58,975 nucleotides of DNA from an uncultured Burkholderiales bacterium. Its GTDB lineage: Bacteria; Pseudomonadota; Gammaproteobacteria; Burkholderiales; Burkholderiaceae_C. The position numbers were made by a program, and so were the translations under genes. Below are positions 47,509 to 56,804 of the stretch, piece by piece. Each line of letters starts with the position of its first letter. Position 1 is the first letter of the stretch. Location of the stretch: the NCBI GenBank assembly GCA_902825995.1, contig CADEDE010000007.1, forward strand, positions 1 through 58,975, written 5' to 3'. A model generated the notes under the pieces. It saw only the letters and a program-made list of their open reading frames with translations. It was not told the DNA's origin and did not search any database.

Positions 47509-48624
47509 TTACCGCGCAGCCACGGCGCTGTTCACCTGTCGCGCAATCGCCTGGCCCAGTTCGATCACCGCCAGCGCGTAGTAGCTCGACCAGTTGTAGC
47601 GCGTGACGGCGTAGAAATTGCTCGTGCCGGCCACGTAGCTCGGTGCGGCCGCGCCGTTCTGCAACTCGACCAGGGCCAGCAAGCCGTCATGCGTGAGTGC
47701 CTCGGGCGCCAGCTCGGCGCCGCGCTCGACGAATTGCGCCGCGCTGAAGCTGGGCACGATATCGGGGACCAAGAGGGTGGCGCGATCCACCACGGCTACC
47801 GGCGCGGCCACCTTGTAGTGCGTGGGCATACCGCGCTGCCAGCCGAAGGCCGCCAGGTAATGCGCGACGCTGCCGATCACGTCGGCCGCGTTGTCGGTGC
47901 GGATCAGGTCGATGCGGCCGTCTTCGTCGAAATCCACGGCATAGCGGTTGATGCTGCCGGGCATGAACTGCGGCAGGCCGACGGCGCCGGCAAACGAGCC
48001 CTGCACGCCCTGCGGGTCGCGGCCTTCACGCGCGCACCACAGCAGCAAGGCTTCGAGCTGCTCGCGAAAGAAGGGCGTGCGATCGCTGCGGCCGCCGGGA
48101 AAGTCGAAGCTCAGCGTAGCCAGTGCATCGAGGCTGCGGAAGTTGCCCATCACGCGGCCATAGAAGGTTTCGACGCCGACGATGCCGACGATGACTTCCG
48201 GCGGCACGCCCCAGCGCTCTTCGGCCCGTGTCAGCCAGGCCTGGTTGGTGCGCCAGAAGGCCGCGCCAGCGGCGATGCGTTCGCGCTCGACGAAACGCGC
48301 GCGGTAGGCGGCCCAGTTCTTGGCCGTGCCGGCCGGCGGCGGCATGATGAGCTGGGCCGAGGCGGCCACGTAGCGCGCCTGCGCCAGTTGCTCGCGCACC
48401 CAGGCCAGGTCCAGTTGCGGATGGCGCTCAGCCAGTTCGTCGGCAAAGCGCATCACGTCTTCGCGCTGGCCATAGGCGATTGGCTCTTCCTGCAGACGCG
48501 ATGCGGGTTTCTTGCGCGGCACGGCCGGGCCGTCACCTGCAATGGCACTGCCCGTCGCGCACGCCAACACCAGGGCCAGGCCGTTGATACCGAACGTCCG
48601 CAGGCGCTGAAATCTCGAACTCAT
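47509..48624 (-). CDS. Lytic murein transglycosylase (MltB/SLT type)
   Basis: The 371-residue protein has an N-terminal signal-like segment (about 1-30) and the transglycosylase fold: WGVPPEVIVGIVGVETFYGRVMG with catalytic E152, then GRSDRTPFFREQLEALLLWC, AGAVGLPQFMPGSI and a C-terminal SNFYAVTRYN block. It would cleave peptidoglycan with formation of 1,6-anhydro ends, in the periplasm. Cys22 (VLACAT) may be a lipobox. It ends 7 bp downstream of the transglutaminase gene and may be its last cotranscribed gene. Confidence 0.9.
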   Translation of the reverse strand: MSSRFQRLRTFGINGLALVLACATGSAIAGDGPAVPRKKPASRLQEEPIAYGQREDVMRFADELAERHPQLDLAWVREQLAQARYVAASAQLIMPPPAGTAKNWAAYRARFVERERIAAGAAFWRTNQAWLTRAEERWGVPPEVIVGIVGVETFYGRVMGNFRSLDALATLSFDFPGGRSDRTPFFREQLEALLLWCAREGRDPQGVQGSFAGAVGLPQFMPGSINRYAVDFDEDGRIDLIRTDNAADVIGSVAHYLAAFGWQRGMPTHYKVAAPVAVVDRATLLVPDIVPSFSAAQFVERGAELAPEALTHDGLLALVELQNGAAAPSYVAGTSNFYAVTRYNWSSYYALAVIELGQAIARQVNSAVAAR

Positions 48625-48631
48625 CCGCGAA

Positions 48632-50698
48632 TTATCGCGAGCGTGCCGTGGCCGTCGCTGCCACGAAGCTTGGCCACCACGCGGGATCGAGCCGGGTCGC
48701 GGCATGGCGGCCATAGCGCAACGTATCGAGCGCTTCGAGCTGGCCGGCCACGGCTTCTGCGGGGGCCCCCAATTGCCCACGAACGCGTAGCGCCAGGGTG
48801 CGCAGCCCATCGTGCGGTGAGGCCTCGATGCCGAGCGTGGCCAGGCGCTCGGCGATGCGCGAGCGCAGGCGTTGCCAGGGGTCGCGGCGGTGCCGGTCCC
48901 ACCAGGCCCAGGCGGCGCCCAGAAGGCTGGCGCTGCTGAGCAGGCCGATCAATAGATACGCCAGGTCTTCCCAGGTCGGCGAGCGCACGCCGAACTTTTT
49001 CAGCAGATCGAACTGCTGCGAGCGCGAGTAGTTCAGCACCCACTGGTTCCAGTGGTTGTTCAAGCGCTCGGCCAGCGCGCGCCATTGCGCCATCAGCGCC
49101 GGGTTGACGGCGGCGATTGCGCCGGCCACGATACCCGGCTGCGGTCGCAGTGCGCGGCTGGCCACCACGCGCTCGGGGGCCACCGCAGCCGTCGGATCGA
49201 CGCGCACCCAGCCGCGGCCGTCGAGCCAGACTTCGCTCCAGGCATGGGCGTGGCTGTTGCGAACGATGTGATAGCCGTCCTGCAAGTCGAGGTCGGCGCC
49301 TTGGTAGCCGGTGACGATGCGCGCCGGTATGTCGAGCGCGCGCATCACGACCACGAAGGCGGTGGAAAAATGTTCGCAAAAACCCTGCTTGCGGTCGAAC
49401 CAGAACTCGTCGATCGCAAAACGGCCTTCGGCGGTGTCGCCATAGGTGCCCGGCGTGAGCGTGTAGGTGAAGCCGCGGCGGATATACAGCAGCACGGCAT
49501 CGACGAGTTGCTCCGGCGTCGCATGGGCATGGCGCGGTTCGGTGCGCAGGGCTTCGGCCCAGGCCAGGGTGCGCGGGTTGTAGCCGGGCGGCAACTCGGT
49601 GTAGTCGCGCAGCGACAACTCGTCGCTTTGCGGGCCGTGGCGGTGGTCGAAATAGGCCCGCGCCGCCAGGCGCAGGCGCTCGGTGACGGGGCGCTCGGTG
49701 GCCCATTGCAGGTCGCTGCGCATGAAGGCGCGCTGGCCCTCGATGCGCGGCGCGTCGGCGGCGCTGTCGGGGCTGGCTTCGAGCAGCGGCAGCAGCGGCA
49801 GGCGGTTCGGTTCGAGCGTCATCTCGTAGCCCAGACCGGTGCCGCGCACGCTCAGCGCCGCGCCGCGCCGCGGCGCGCCTGCGTCAGCCGGTTCGAGGCG
49901 GCTCCATTCGATGCCGTCAAAGCGCGTCAGTACCGGGCCGCGCCAGTACAGCGCGCCGGGCGCCGGGCGCACGCCGCCATCGAAGCGCACGCGAAAGGCG
50001 ATGCTCTCGTCGGTGACCAGCTCGGCAATGCCGCCCATGCGCAGGCTGCCCGACAGCCCGGTCTTGGCCAGCGTGTCCTGGGGCACCGACCACAGCGGCG
50101 CCATGCGCGGGAAGAGCATGAAGAGCACGACCATGATCGGCGCGCCGAGCAGCGCAGCCTGGGCCGCCACCGCGCCGGCCCGCACCAGCGGCGGCCGGCC
50201 GACTGGCATGTGCGCCAGCACCAAGGCGGTCAACAGGCCCCACACCGAGACCAGCATCGTCGCCGCCACCGCCAGCGACTGCGAGTACAGAAAGTTGGTC
50301 AGGACGATGAAGAAGCCGAGAAAGAAGACCACCATCGCATCGCGTCGGGCGCGCAATTCGAGCGTCTTCAGCACCATCAGCACGACCAGCATCGTGATGC
50401 CGGCGTCCTTGCCGAGCAGGGTGCGGTGGCTCCACAGCGTGAGGCCCATCGCCAGCACCAGCACCGCCATCAGGGACCAGCGGCCCGGCAAGGCTGCACT
50501 GGCCACCGCCAGGCCCGCGCGCCAGAGGATCACGACGACCGTAAGCGGCGGGCACCACCACGGCAGGTGCGAGAAATGGGGCACCAGGGTCCAGCCGATA
50601 ACGGCGAGCAGGAACAGCACGTCGCGCGCATCGCGCGGCAAGTGCGACCAGCCGGGCCACCTTGGCCGCCACGGCGTTTTCTTCAGTGCGTGGGTCAT
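48632..50698 (-). CDS. Transglutaminase-domain membrane protein (TgpA-like)
   Basis: The 688-residue protein opens with about six transmembrane helices (to about 190), then a periplasmic part with the transglutaminase core. The catalytic triad is plausible: Cys in KQGFCEHFSTAFVVVMRAL, His in NSHAHAWSEVWLDGRGW, and Asp in RVDPTAAV. One more helix near residue 590 precedes a cytoplasmic tail. This is the DUF3488/TgpA type found with DUF58 and MoxR genes. Its start overlaps the DUF58 stop (ATGA), so the three form one operon. Confidence 0.9.
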   Translation of the reverse strand: MTHALKKTPWRPRWPGWSHLPRDARDVLFLLAVIGWTLVPHFSHLPWWCPPLTVVVILWRAGLAVASAALPGRWSLMAVLVLAMGLTLWSHRTLLGKDAGITMLVVLMVLKTLELRARRDAMVVFFLGFFIVLTNFLYSQSLAVAATMLVSVWGLLTALVLAHMPVGRPPLVRAGAVAAQAALLGAPIMVVLFMLFPRMAPLWSVPQDTLAKTGLSGSLRMGGIAELVTDESIAFRVRFDGGVRPAPGALYWRGPVLTRFDGIEWSRLEPADAGAPRRGAALSVRGTGLGYEMTLEPNRLPLLPLLEASPDSAADAPRIEGQRAFMRSDLQWATERPVTERLRLAARAYFDHRHGPQSDELSLRDYTELPPGYNPRTLAWAEALRTEPRHAHATPEQLVDAVLLYIRRGFTYTLTPGTYGDTAEGRFAIDEFWFDRKQGFCEHFSTAFVVVMRALDIPARIVTGYQGADLDLQDGYHIVRNSHAHAWSEVWLDGRGWVRVDPTAAVAPERVVASRALRPQPGIVAGAIAAVNPALMAQWRALAERLNNHWNQWVLNYSRSQQFDLLKKFGVRSPTWEDLAYLLIGLLSSASLLGAAWAWWDRHRRDPWQRLRSRIAERLATLGIEASPHDGLRTLALRVRGQLGAPAEAVAGQLEALDTLRYGRHAATRLDPAWWPSFVAATATARSR

Positions 50699-51663
50699 GA
50701 CCACAACGCCAGCGCATCCAGGCTGCGCCGTTGCTGCGCGCTGCCGCTGCCCGGCGCAATCTCGACGCCGGGCAGGCGCAGCCCGTGCGCGACGCCGGCG
50801 CTTTCGGCGGCCAACACCCAGGCCGCCAGCCGTGACAGCCGCAGCTCGGTGCCCGCTACCTGGGCGAGTTGCCAGTCGAGCCACAGTTCCTGTTGCAGGG
50901 CGCTGCTGGCTTCGCGGCTGACCAGCTCACCGGTGCGCGCGGCTTTCTTCCAGACCACGCGCTTGAGCGCGTCGCCGCGGCGGTAGCTGCGCACGCCTTC
51001 GAACTCGCCGCCGTCGCTGGCCTGGCGCTGCGCCGTTTCGCCGGCCGCGGCCGGTGTCGCGGGCAGCGGCGCCAGCGGCCGCTCAGGTGCCGGCCAGGCC
51101 AGCACCCGCGCCGCGGGGCGCCACACCGTCCAGGCCCGAAACAGGCCGAAGGGGTAGTAGGTTTCGGCGCGCAGGGTCGGCACATCGTGCAGGCCGCGCC
51201 GCGGCGGTATCAGCGCCAGGTGCGCGCTGGCCTGGCCACCAGCCGGCACATCGACGAAGACATCCTGACCGCGATCGCCGCTGTCCGCAAAACCCAGGCC
51301 CACGCCGTGCTGCAAGCGTGTCGGGCTGGTCAGCACGATTTCGAGCGGCAGCGCCGTGCCCGCAAATCCTGGCTGCGGCGGTTTCAGGTGCAGCGTCAGC
51401 CCGCGCAGCGTGTTGTGCGTCAGGTGCATCGAGACGAAGCCGGCGCCGGCCAGCAGGAAGGTCAGCACATAACCGAGGTTCAATTGATAGTTGATCGCCG
51501 CCAGCAGCATCACCGTCAGCACCGCCGCGAACACGAAGCCGGCGCGCGTGGGCAGGATGTAGATGTTGCGCTGGGTCAGCGTCCAGGTGTCGGTGCGCGG
51601 GTGGCGCGCCAGCCACCAGGCGCGCAGGCGCTGGCATGGCCGGCCCGGCAGCGCAGCGATCAC
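50695..51663 (-). CDS. DUF58 family protein
   Basis: The 322-residue protein has a two-helix membrane anchor (TRAGFVFAAVLTVMLLAAINYQLNLGYVLTFLLAGAGF) and the DUF58 C-terminal domain (GEFEGVRSYRRGDALKRVVWKKAARTGELVSRE), which contains the RxYxxGDxxRxIxWKxxAR motif. DUF58 proteins are linked with MoxR AAA+ ATPases and VWA proteins. It starts at a GTG overlapping the MoxR stop. Confidence 0.9.
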   Translation of the reverse strand: MIAALPGRPCQRLRAWWLARHPRTDTWTLTQRNIYILPTRAGFVFAAVLTVMLLAAINYQLNLGYVLTFLLAGAGFVSMHLTHNTLRGLTLHLKPPQPGFAGTALPLEIVLTSPTRLQHGVGLGFADSGDRGQDVFVDVPAGGQASAHLALIPPRRGLHDVPTLRAETYYPFGLFRAWTVWRPAARVLAWPAPERPLAPLPATPAAAGETAQRQASDGGEFEGVRSYRRGDALKRVVWKKAARTGELVSREASSALQQELWLDWQLAQVAGTELRLSRLAAWVLAAESAGVAHGLRLPGVEIAPGSGSAQQRRSLDALALWS

Positions 51664-52595
51664 GACACCGCCACCGCCTTGACCATCGCCAACACCTGCT
51701 CGGCCGCGCCGCGACCCGCTCCGGGCACGGCTTGCAGGCGGTGCGCCGCGGTTTGCACCAGCACGGCCTGGATATCGTCGGGAGCGACATGGTCACGGCG
51801 GTCCATCAGCGCGTGCGCCTTGGCGGCGCGCAGCACCGAAATACCGGCGCGCGGCGAGAGGCCTTCGACGAACCACTGGCCGCTGCGCGTGGCCGCGATC
51901 AACGCCTGCAGGTAGTCGAGCAGGGCCTCGCCGGCATGCACCGCCAGAACGGCCTGCTGCGCGGCCTGCAACTCCAGCGCTGTCATCACCGGCTGCAAGC
52001 GGTCGATCACGGCACGGCGGTCGGTGCCGGCGAGCAGGGCGCGTTCGCTGGCCCGATCGGGGTAGCCCAGGGTCAGGCACATCAGAAAGCGGTCGAGCTG
52101 GCTTTCAGGCAGCGGGTAGGTGCCGAGCTGGTCGGTCGGGTTCTGCGTGGCGATGACGAAGAAGGGCTTGGGCAGGGCGCGGGTCTGGTTCTCGACCGTG
52201 ACCTGCTGCTCTTCCATCGCCTCGAGCAGCGCACTCTGCGTTTTCGGCCCGGCGCGGTTAATCTCGTCGGCCAGCAGCACCTGTGCGAAGACCGGGCCGG
52301 CATGGAAGACGAAAGCTTCCTTGCTGCGTTCATAGACGCTGACGCCGACCAGGTCGCTGGGCATCATGTCGGCGGTGAATTGGACGCGGCGAAAGTCCAG
52401 GCCCAGCGAGACCGACAGCGCATGCGCCAGGGTGGTCTTGCCGACGCCCGGCACGTCTTCGATCAGCAGGTGGCCGCCGGCCAGCAGGCAGGCGATGCAG
52501 TCTTCGATCTGCGTCCGTTTGCCGACGATGACCGTGCTAATCTGGTCCGTCAGCCGCGCCAGTTGTTGTGTCAGCCCCGTATCGTGATTGGCCAT
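51660..52595 (-). CDS. MoxR-family AAA+ ATPase
   Basis: The 311-residue ATPase has Walker A (DVPGVGKTT), Walker B (LLADEINRAGPKTQSALLEAMEE), sensor 1 (VIATQNPTDQLGTYPLPESQLDRF), and a C-terminal AAA lid. MoxR ATPases act as chaperones for the assembly of multi-protein systems. It heads an operon with DUF58, the transglutaminase-like protein and perhaps the lytic transglycosylase. ATG 52595 is chosen; 52607 is possible. An HDAC-like gene is divergent across about 33 bp. Confidence 0.92.
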   Translation of the reverse strand: MANHDTGLTQQLARLTDQISTVIVGKRTQIEDCIACLLAGGHLLIEDVPGVGKTTLAHALSVSLGLDFRRVQFTADMMPSDLVGVSVYERSKEAFVFHAGPVFAQVLLADEINRAGPKTQSALLEAMEEQQVTVENQTRALPKPFFVIATQNPTDQLGTYPLPESQLDRFLMCLTLGYPDRASERALLAGTDRRAVIDRLQPVMTALELQAAQQAVLAVHAGEALLDYLQALIAATRSGQWFVEGLSPRAGISVLRAAKAHALMDRRDHVAPDDIQAVLVQTAAHRLQAVPGAGRGAAEQVLAMVKAVAVS

Positions 52596-52628
52596 GCGCG
52601 GCACCATAACCGAATTCTTTTCTTTGTC

Positions 52629-53567
52629 ATGACCACCGCTTTCTACAGTCACGCCGATTGCCATGCACACGACACGGGCCGTGGCCATCCCGAGTGCGCG
52701 CAGCGCCTGGAGGCGATCCACGACCACCTGCGCGCCACCGGCCTGGCCGATGCGCTGGATCTGCGCGAAGCGCCGCTGGCGGCGCTGGCGCAGATCGAGC
52801 GCGCCCACAGCACGGCTTACGTCACCGAGATGCAGGCCGCGCTCGAGCCCCTGGCCGGCAGCGGCGAGCGCCTGGCGCTGGATCCCGATACCAGCGCCGG
52901 CCCCGGCACCTGGAATGCGGTGCTGCGCGGCGCCGGCGCCGCGCTGGCCGCCACCGATGCGGTCATCGACGGTCGGGCGTCGAATGCCTTTTGCGCCGTG
53001 CGCCCGCCGGGCCACCACGCCACGCGCACCAAGGCGATGGGCTTTTGCTTCTTCAACAATGTGGCGGTGGCCGCGCGCCACGCACTCGACGCGCGCGGCC
53101 TGGAGCGCGTGGCGATCATCGACTTCGACGTGCATCATGGCAACGGCACCGAAGATATCGTCGCCAACGACGAGCGCATCCTGATGGCCAGCTTTTTCCA
53201 GCACCCTCTGTACCCCTACAGTGGTACGCAGCCCTTGGGCACGAATATGGTCAACGTGCCGATCGCGCCGTACTCGCGCGGCGAGGTGGTGCGCGCGGCG
53301 ATCGAGGCCCTGTGGCTGCCGCGGCTGGAAGCCTTCGAGCCGCAGATGCTGTTCGTCTCGGCCGGCTTCGACGCTCACCGCGAAGACGAACTCGGCCAGC
53401 TCGGCTTGGTCGAGGCCGACTACGCCTGGATCACGCAACGACTCGTCGAGGTGGCTGGGCGTCACGCCCAGGGCCGCATCGTGTCCTGCCTCGAAGGCGG
53501 CTACGAGCTCGGCGCCCTGGCGCGCAGCGTGGCCGCGCATTTGCGTGTGCTGGCAGGCCTGTTCTGA
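52629..53567 (+). CDS. Histone deacetylase-like amidohydrolase
   Basis: The 312-residue protein has the class II HDAC/acetylpolyamine amidohydrolase motifs: HPECAQRLEAI, RPPGHHATRTKAMGFCFFNNVAVAARHA (catalytic HH), IIDFDVHHGNGTEDI (zinc ligands D and H), and SAGFDAHREDELG. It would remove acyl groups from proteins or small amines; the substrate is not predictable. It is followed by an MscS gene with stop/start overlap (TGATG). Confidence 0.92.
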   Translation: MTTAFYSHADCHAHDTGRGHPECAQRLEAIHDHLRATGLADALDLREAPLAALAQIERAHSTAYVTEMQAALEPLAGSGERLALDPDTSAGPGTWNAVLRGAGAALAATDAVIDGRASNAFCAVRPPGHHATRTKAMGFCFFNNVAVAARHALDARGLERVAIIDFDVHHGNGTEDIVANDERILMASFFQHPLYPYSGTQPLGTNMVNVPIAPYSRGEVVRAAIEALWLPRLEAFEPQMLFVSAGFDAHREDELGQLGLVEADYAWITQRLVEVAGRHAQGRIVSCLEGGYELGALARSVAAHLRVLAGLF

Positions 53568-54835
53568 TGCTCGGTTCGAGCGCAGATCTCGATGCCTGGC
53601 TGGCCGCGCTGACGCGGCCCAGCGTGCCGATCGAACTGGCCGTGCTGGCGGCCTGCGTTGGCCTGGCCTGGCTGGCGGTGCGTTTGGCGCGCCGTGGCCT
53701 GGACCCGCAGCACCGGGCCAGCAGCGTCTGGTTCGGCATGCGCATCGTCGATGGCGTGTTGTTCCCGGTGATGGCGCTGCTGTTCACGCTGGCCGCGCGC
53801 TGGAGGCTCGAGTCGGTGCAGCCGGTCGCGCTGCTGCACCTGGCGGTGCCGATCCTGGCCTCGCTGGTGGTGATCCGCATCGCGGTGCGCGTGCTGCGCG
53901 TGGCCTTCCCGAACTCGCAGGCGGTGCGTGTGCTCGAACGCACGCTGTCGTGGCTGGTCTGGGGCGCGCTGGTGCTGTGGCTCACCGGCCTGCTGCCGCT
54001 GGTGCTGACCGAACTGGACGCGGTCCACTGGAAGCTCGGCGGCGTCGATGTGTCGCTGCGCAGCCTGGTCGAAGGCGCGCTCTCGGCGGTGGTCGTGCTG
54101 GTGGTGATGCTGTGGGTCTCGGCCGCCATCGAGTCGCGGCTGCTGGCAGGGGTCAGCGACAACCTTTCGGTGCGCAAGATCGCCGCCAATGCGGTGCGTG
54201 CGCTGCTGTTGCTGGTGGGCCTGCTGCTGGCGCTGTCGGCCGCCGGTATCCCGCTCGGTGCGCTCAGCGTGATGGGCGGGGCGCTGGGTGTCGGCCTCGG
54301 CTTCGGGCTGCAGAAACTGGCGGCCAACTACGTCAGCGGCTTCGTGATCCTGGCCGAACGCAGCTTGCGCATCGGCGACATGGTCACGGTCGATAACTTC
54401 GAGGGCCAGGTCACCGATATCAATACCCGCTATACGGTGGTGCGCGCCTTGAACGGCCGCGAGTCGATCGTGCCCAACGAGATGCTGATCACGCAGCGCG
54501 TGGAGAACTGGTCGCTGGCCGACCCCAAGGTCCAGATCTCGACCACGCTGCAGGTGGCCTACGGCACCGACCTGGACGCGCTCTTGCCGCGCCTGGCGGC
54601 TGTCGTTCGCGAAGTTCCGCGCGTGCTGGCGGATCCGCCGCCACAGGCCCGGCTGGCCGCCTTCGGCGCCGACGGCCTGGATCTGTCGGTCGGCTTCTGG
54701 ATCGGTGACCCGCAGAACGGTCAGGGCAATGTCAGGAGCGATGTCAACCTCGCACTGCTGCGAACGCTCAATGCGCTGGGCGTCAGCATCCCGTTCCCGC
54801 AGCGGGTGGTACACCAGGCGCCGCCGGCACCCTAG
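53567..54835 (+). CDS. MscS-family mechanosensitive channel
   Basis: The 422-residue protein has several N-terminal helices and the MscS pore and vestibule region: GIPLGALSVMGGALGVGLGFGLQKLAANYVSGFVILAERSLRIGDMVTV, followed by the beta-domain (RYTVVRALNGRESIVPNEMLITQRVENWS). It would release osmolytes on hypo-osmotic shock. It is translationally coupled to the HDAC-like gene. Confidence 0.92.
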   Translation: MLGSSADLDAWLAALTRPSVPIELAVLAACVGLAWLAVRLARRGLDPQHRASSVWFGMRIVDGVLFPVMALLFTLAARWRLESVQPVALLHLAVPILASLVVIRIAVRVLRVAFPNSQAVRVLERTLSWLVWGALVLWLTGLLPLVLTELDAVHWKLGGVDVSLRSLVEGALSAVVVLVVMLWVSAAIESRLLAGVSDNLSVRKIAANAVRALLLLVGLLLALSAAGIPLGALSVMGGALGVGLGFGLQKLAANYVSGFVILAERSLRIGDMVTVDNFEGQVTDINTRYTVVRALNGRESIVPNEMLITQRVENWSLADPKVQISTTLQVAYGTDLDALLPRLAAVVREVPRVLADPPPQARLAAFGADGLDLSVGFWIGDPQNGQGNVRSDVNLALLRTLNALGVSIPFPQRVVHQAPPAP

Positions 54836-54896
54836 TCGCGATCCATGCAGCAGGCGCTGCACCCGGTCGTCGTCGCCGGTGCGCCCACAGAAATGA

Positions 54897-55104
54897 TGCC
54901 GACGCTCGACGCGCTGAATGTGCTGTTCGGATGCCTCGCTGAACTGATGGGCGCCGAACGCCGATCGCGGCCATCCGCTACAGCCCGCCGCGTGCAAGCA
55001 TCCGCATTGCTGTGCGGCGGCAGGCCGGCAGCGTGCGCCTCGGCGAGCGCTTCTTTCGCATCGTTGGCAGCGGTCTGGCCGTCAACGTCGATTGGCCAAG
55101 CTGA
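54897..55104 (+). pseudogene. Eroded remnant of a sensor histidine kinase
   Basis: No intact gene fits the 300 bp between mscS and the next lipoprotein, but fragments of a QseC-like kinase are visible across two frames. One frame reads PTLDALNVLFGCLAELMGAE, like the start of HisKA; a shifted frame reads RTPIAAIRYSPP, combining an H-box-like end and the N-box RYSPP, then SIRIAVRRQAGS, and VRLGERFFRIVGSG, the ATP-lid-like LGERFFRVxGSG. The order is that of a kinase with most of the sequence deleted. The frame shifts make it non-functional. Confidence 0.5.
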
Positions 55105-55135
55105 CGCGGGCAGGGCAAGGCGCAGAATCGGGCCC

Positions 55136-56065
55136 ATGTCCGCTGCGCTCCCTGGTCTGGCCTTCGCGCTGCCCCTGGCCCTACTCGCTGCCTGCGCCAC
55201 GCGATCGGCCGACGTCATGCCGCTGGCCGCCGATCCGGGTGTGTTCGCTGCCTGGAGTTGCGATGCGCTGTACGACGAGGCCGACCGCGTGCGCCAGCGT
55301 GCCGCACAGCGGGCCTACGCCGTCGATGAACGCTCGGGCAACAATATCATCGCGCTCGGCCTGGGCGTCACCGTTTTCTGGCCGGCCCTGCTGGCAATGC
55401 GCCCGAACGGGCCCGATGCCCAGGCGCTGGCGCAGTTGCGTGGCCAGGACGACGCCTTGCGCGTGGCGCTGAGCCGGCATGCCTGCCCGCCCGCGCCGCA
55501 GCAATTGGCGCCGGCGCGCGCGGCAGCGCTGCCGATCGCCCTCGGCGAACGCCTGGTCTATGAAGAACGCGCCGCCGCCGGCGGGCCGGCGCGCGAGCTG
55601 GGCCTGCGGGTTGCGGCCCTGCACCGCGACGAACTCGAGTTCGCGCCCGATTTCGCCGGGCGCGCGCTGCCGCTGCGCTGGCAGCAGGATTTGTGGGGCA
55701 ACCAGCCGCGCCTGCCCGAAGGCAGCGGCTGGCTGCACTGGAAGCGCCTGTTGCAGCCCGATCTGGCGTTGGGCGACGTGATCAGCGGCGACGTGATCGG
55801 GGGCGACGGCGGCGGCCGCGGCCGCGGCCGCCTGCGCGGCCAGGTCATCGCACTGGGTGTGCAAACCTCGCTCGGCCGGCCCTTCGACGCGGCGGTGATC
55901 GAACTCTTCGGCGACGTACCGATGACCAACCACGGCACGCGGCTGGACGGCGTGATGGTCGTCGATCGCAAGAGCGGCGTGCTGCTGCGGCTGGAACTGC
56001 ACAGCGGCAACCCCGAATTCGCACTGCGGCGCACGCTGACGCGCATCGAGCCGGCCCCGCCCTGA
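55136..56065 (+). CDS. Hypothetical lipoprotein
   Basis: The 309-residue protein has a lipoprotein signal ending LLAAC (Cys20). The mature part includes a hydrophobic helix (GNNIIALGLGVTVFWPALLAMRP), a beta-rich section, and a Gly/Arg-rich linker (GGDGGGRGRGRLRG, about residues 222-235). I do not recognise a family. It is probably outer-membrane or periplasmic and stands alone between the kinase remnant and the Spy-like gene. Confidence 0.7.
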   Translation: MSAALPGLAFALPLALLAACATRSADVMPLAADPGVFAAWSCDALYDEADRVRQRAAQRAYAVDERSGNNIIALGLGVTVFWPALLAMRPNGPDAQALAQLRGQDDALRVALSRHACPPAPQQLAPARAAALPIALGERLVYEERAAAGGPARELGLRVAALHRDELEFAPDFAGRALPLRWQQDLWGNQPRLPEGSGWLHWKRLLQPDLALGDVISGDVIGGDGGGRGRGRLRGQVIALGVQTSLGRPFDAAVIELFGDVPMTNHGTRLDGVMVVDRKSGVLLRLELHSGNPEFALRRTLTRIEPAPP

Positions 56066-56166
56066 GTGGTGCCCGGCTGCGTTTACGCAGCTTTACCCGC
56101 CAGCCGTCAGCCGCTCACCTGCGGCCGGCATTCTTGGGTCACCTCGACTACACCAGGAGCCCTTCA

Positions 56167-56712
56167 ATGGCGACCACTTCACGTTCACCCTTCAATGTTT
56201 CGCGCCTGTTCGGTGGTGCGGTGCTCGTTGCCGTGCTCGGCAGCATGGCCCTTTCGGCTTGGGCGCAGGGCGGGCCAGACGGCCACCGCGGCGGTCATGA
56301 CGGCGGCTTCGGCATGTCGGGCATGCCCATGCACAGCCGCATGGTCGAACGCATGCTCGACAGCGTCAACGCCACGACTGAGCAGCGCGCGCAGATCAAG
56401 CAGATCGCCGACCGCGCCACAGCCGCGCGCAAGGCCCAACGCGAGTCGGGCCGCGCGTTGCGCGAGCAGGGCCTGAAGCTGTTCACGCAACCGGTGGTCG
56501 ATGCCAACGCCGCCGAAGCGCTGCGCCAACAAATGTTGCAGCAGCATGACCAGGGCTCGCGCCGCATGATGCAGACGATGCTCGAAGTCAGCCGCGTGCT
56601 GACCCCCGAGCAACGCAAGCAGCTGGCCGAACGCATGGCCCAGCGCGGCGACATGATGCGCCGCCACATGCAGGAACGTCAGTCGCTCGACGGCGCCCCG
56701 CAAAAACGCTGA
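56167..56712 (+). CDS. Spy/CpxP-like periplasmic protein (LTXXQ motif)
   Basis: The 181-residue protein has a signal peptide (to about AWAQG) and a mature part that is helical, rich in Met, Gln and Arg, with a His/Gly/Met-rich N-terminus (GGPDGHRGGHDGGFGMSGMPM) suggestive of metal binding. A C-terminal VLTPEQRKQLAERM carries the LTXXQ motif of Spy/CpxP chaperones. It lies just upstream of a two-component system, as in the cpx arrangement, and may be its feedback regulator. Confidence 0.8.
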   Translation: MATTSRSPFNVSRLFGGAVLVAVLGSMALSAWAQGGPDGHRGGHDGGFGMSGMPMHSRMVERMLDSVNATTEQRAQIKQIADRATAARKAQRESGRALREQGLKLFTQPVVDANAAEALRQQMLQQHDQGSRRMMQTMLEVSRVLTPEQRKQLAERMAQRGDMMRRHMQERQSLDGAPQKR

Positions 56713-56749
56713 GCGCGGCGCGTTGGCGCGCTATGCTTTGCAGCAGCCT

Positions 56750-56780
56750 GCCCCGACGAGCAACCTCGCCGGGGCCTTTT
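56750..56780 (+). terminator. Intrinsic terminator after the Spy-like gene
   Basis: GCCCCG-A-CGAG with CTCG-C-CGGGGC forms a 6+4 bp stem with a CAAC loop and a TTTT tail. It ends 25 bp before the regulator's ATG, so regulation of the two-component genes may be partly uncoupled from the Spy-like gene. Confidence 0.75.
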
Positions 56781-56804
56781 CCATCTTCACTGCCTCCAAC
56801 CACG

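Noticed and set aside
49052-50986. A 644-codon plus-strand open frame
   Set aside because: It is antisense to the transglutaminase and DUF58 genes and has no recognisable domain.
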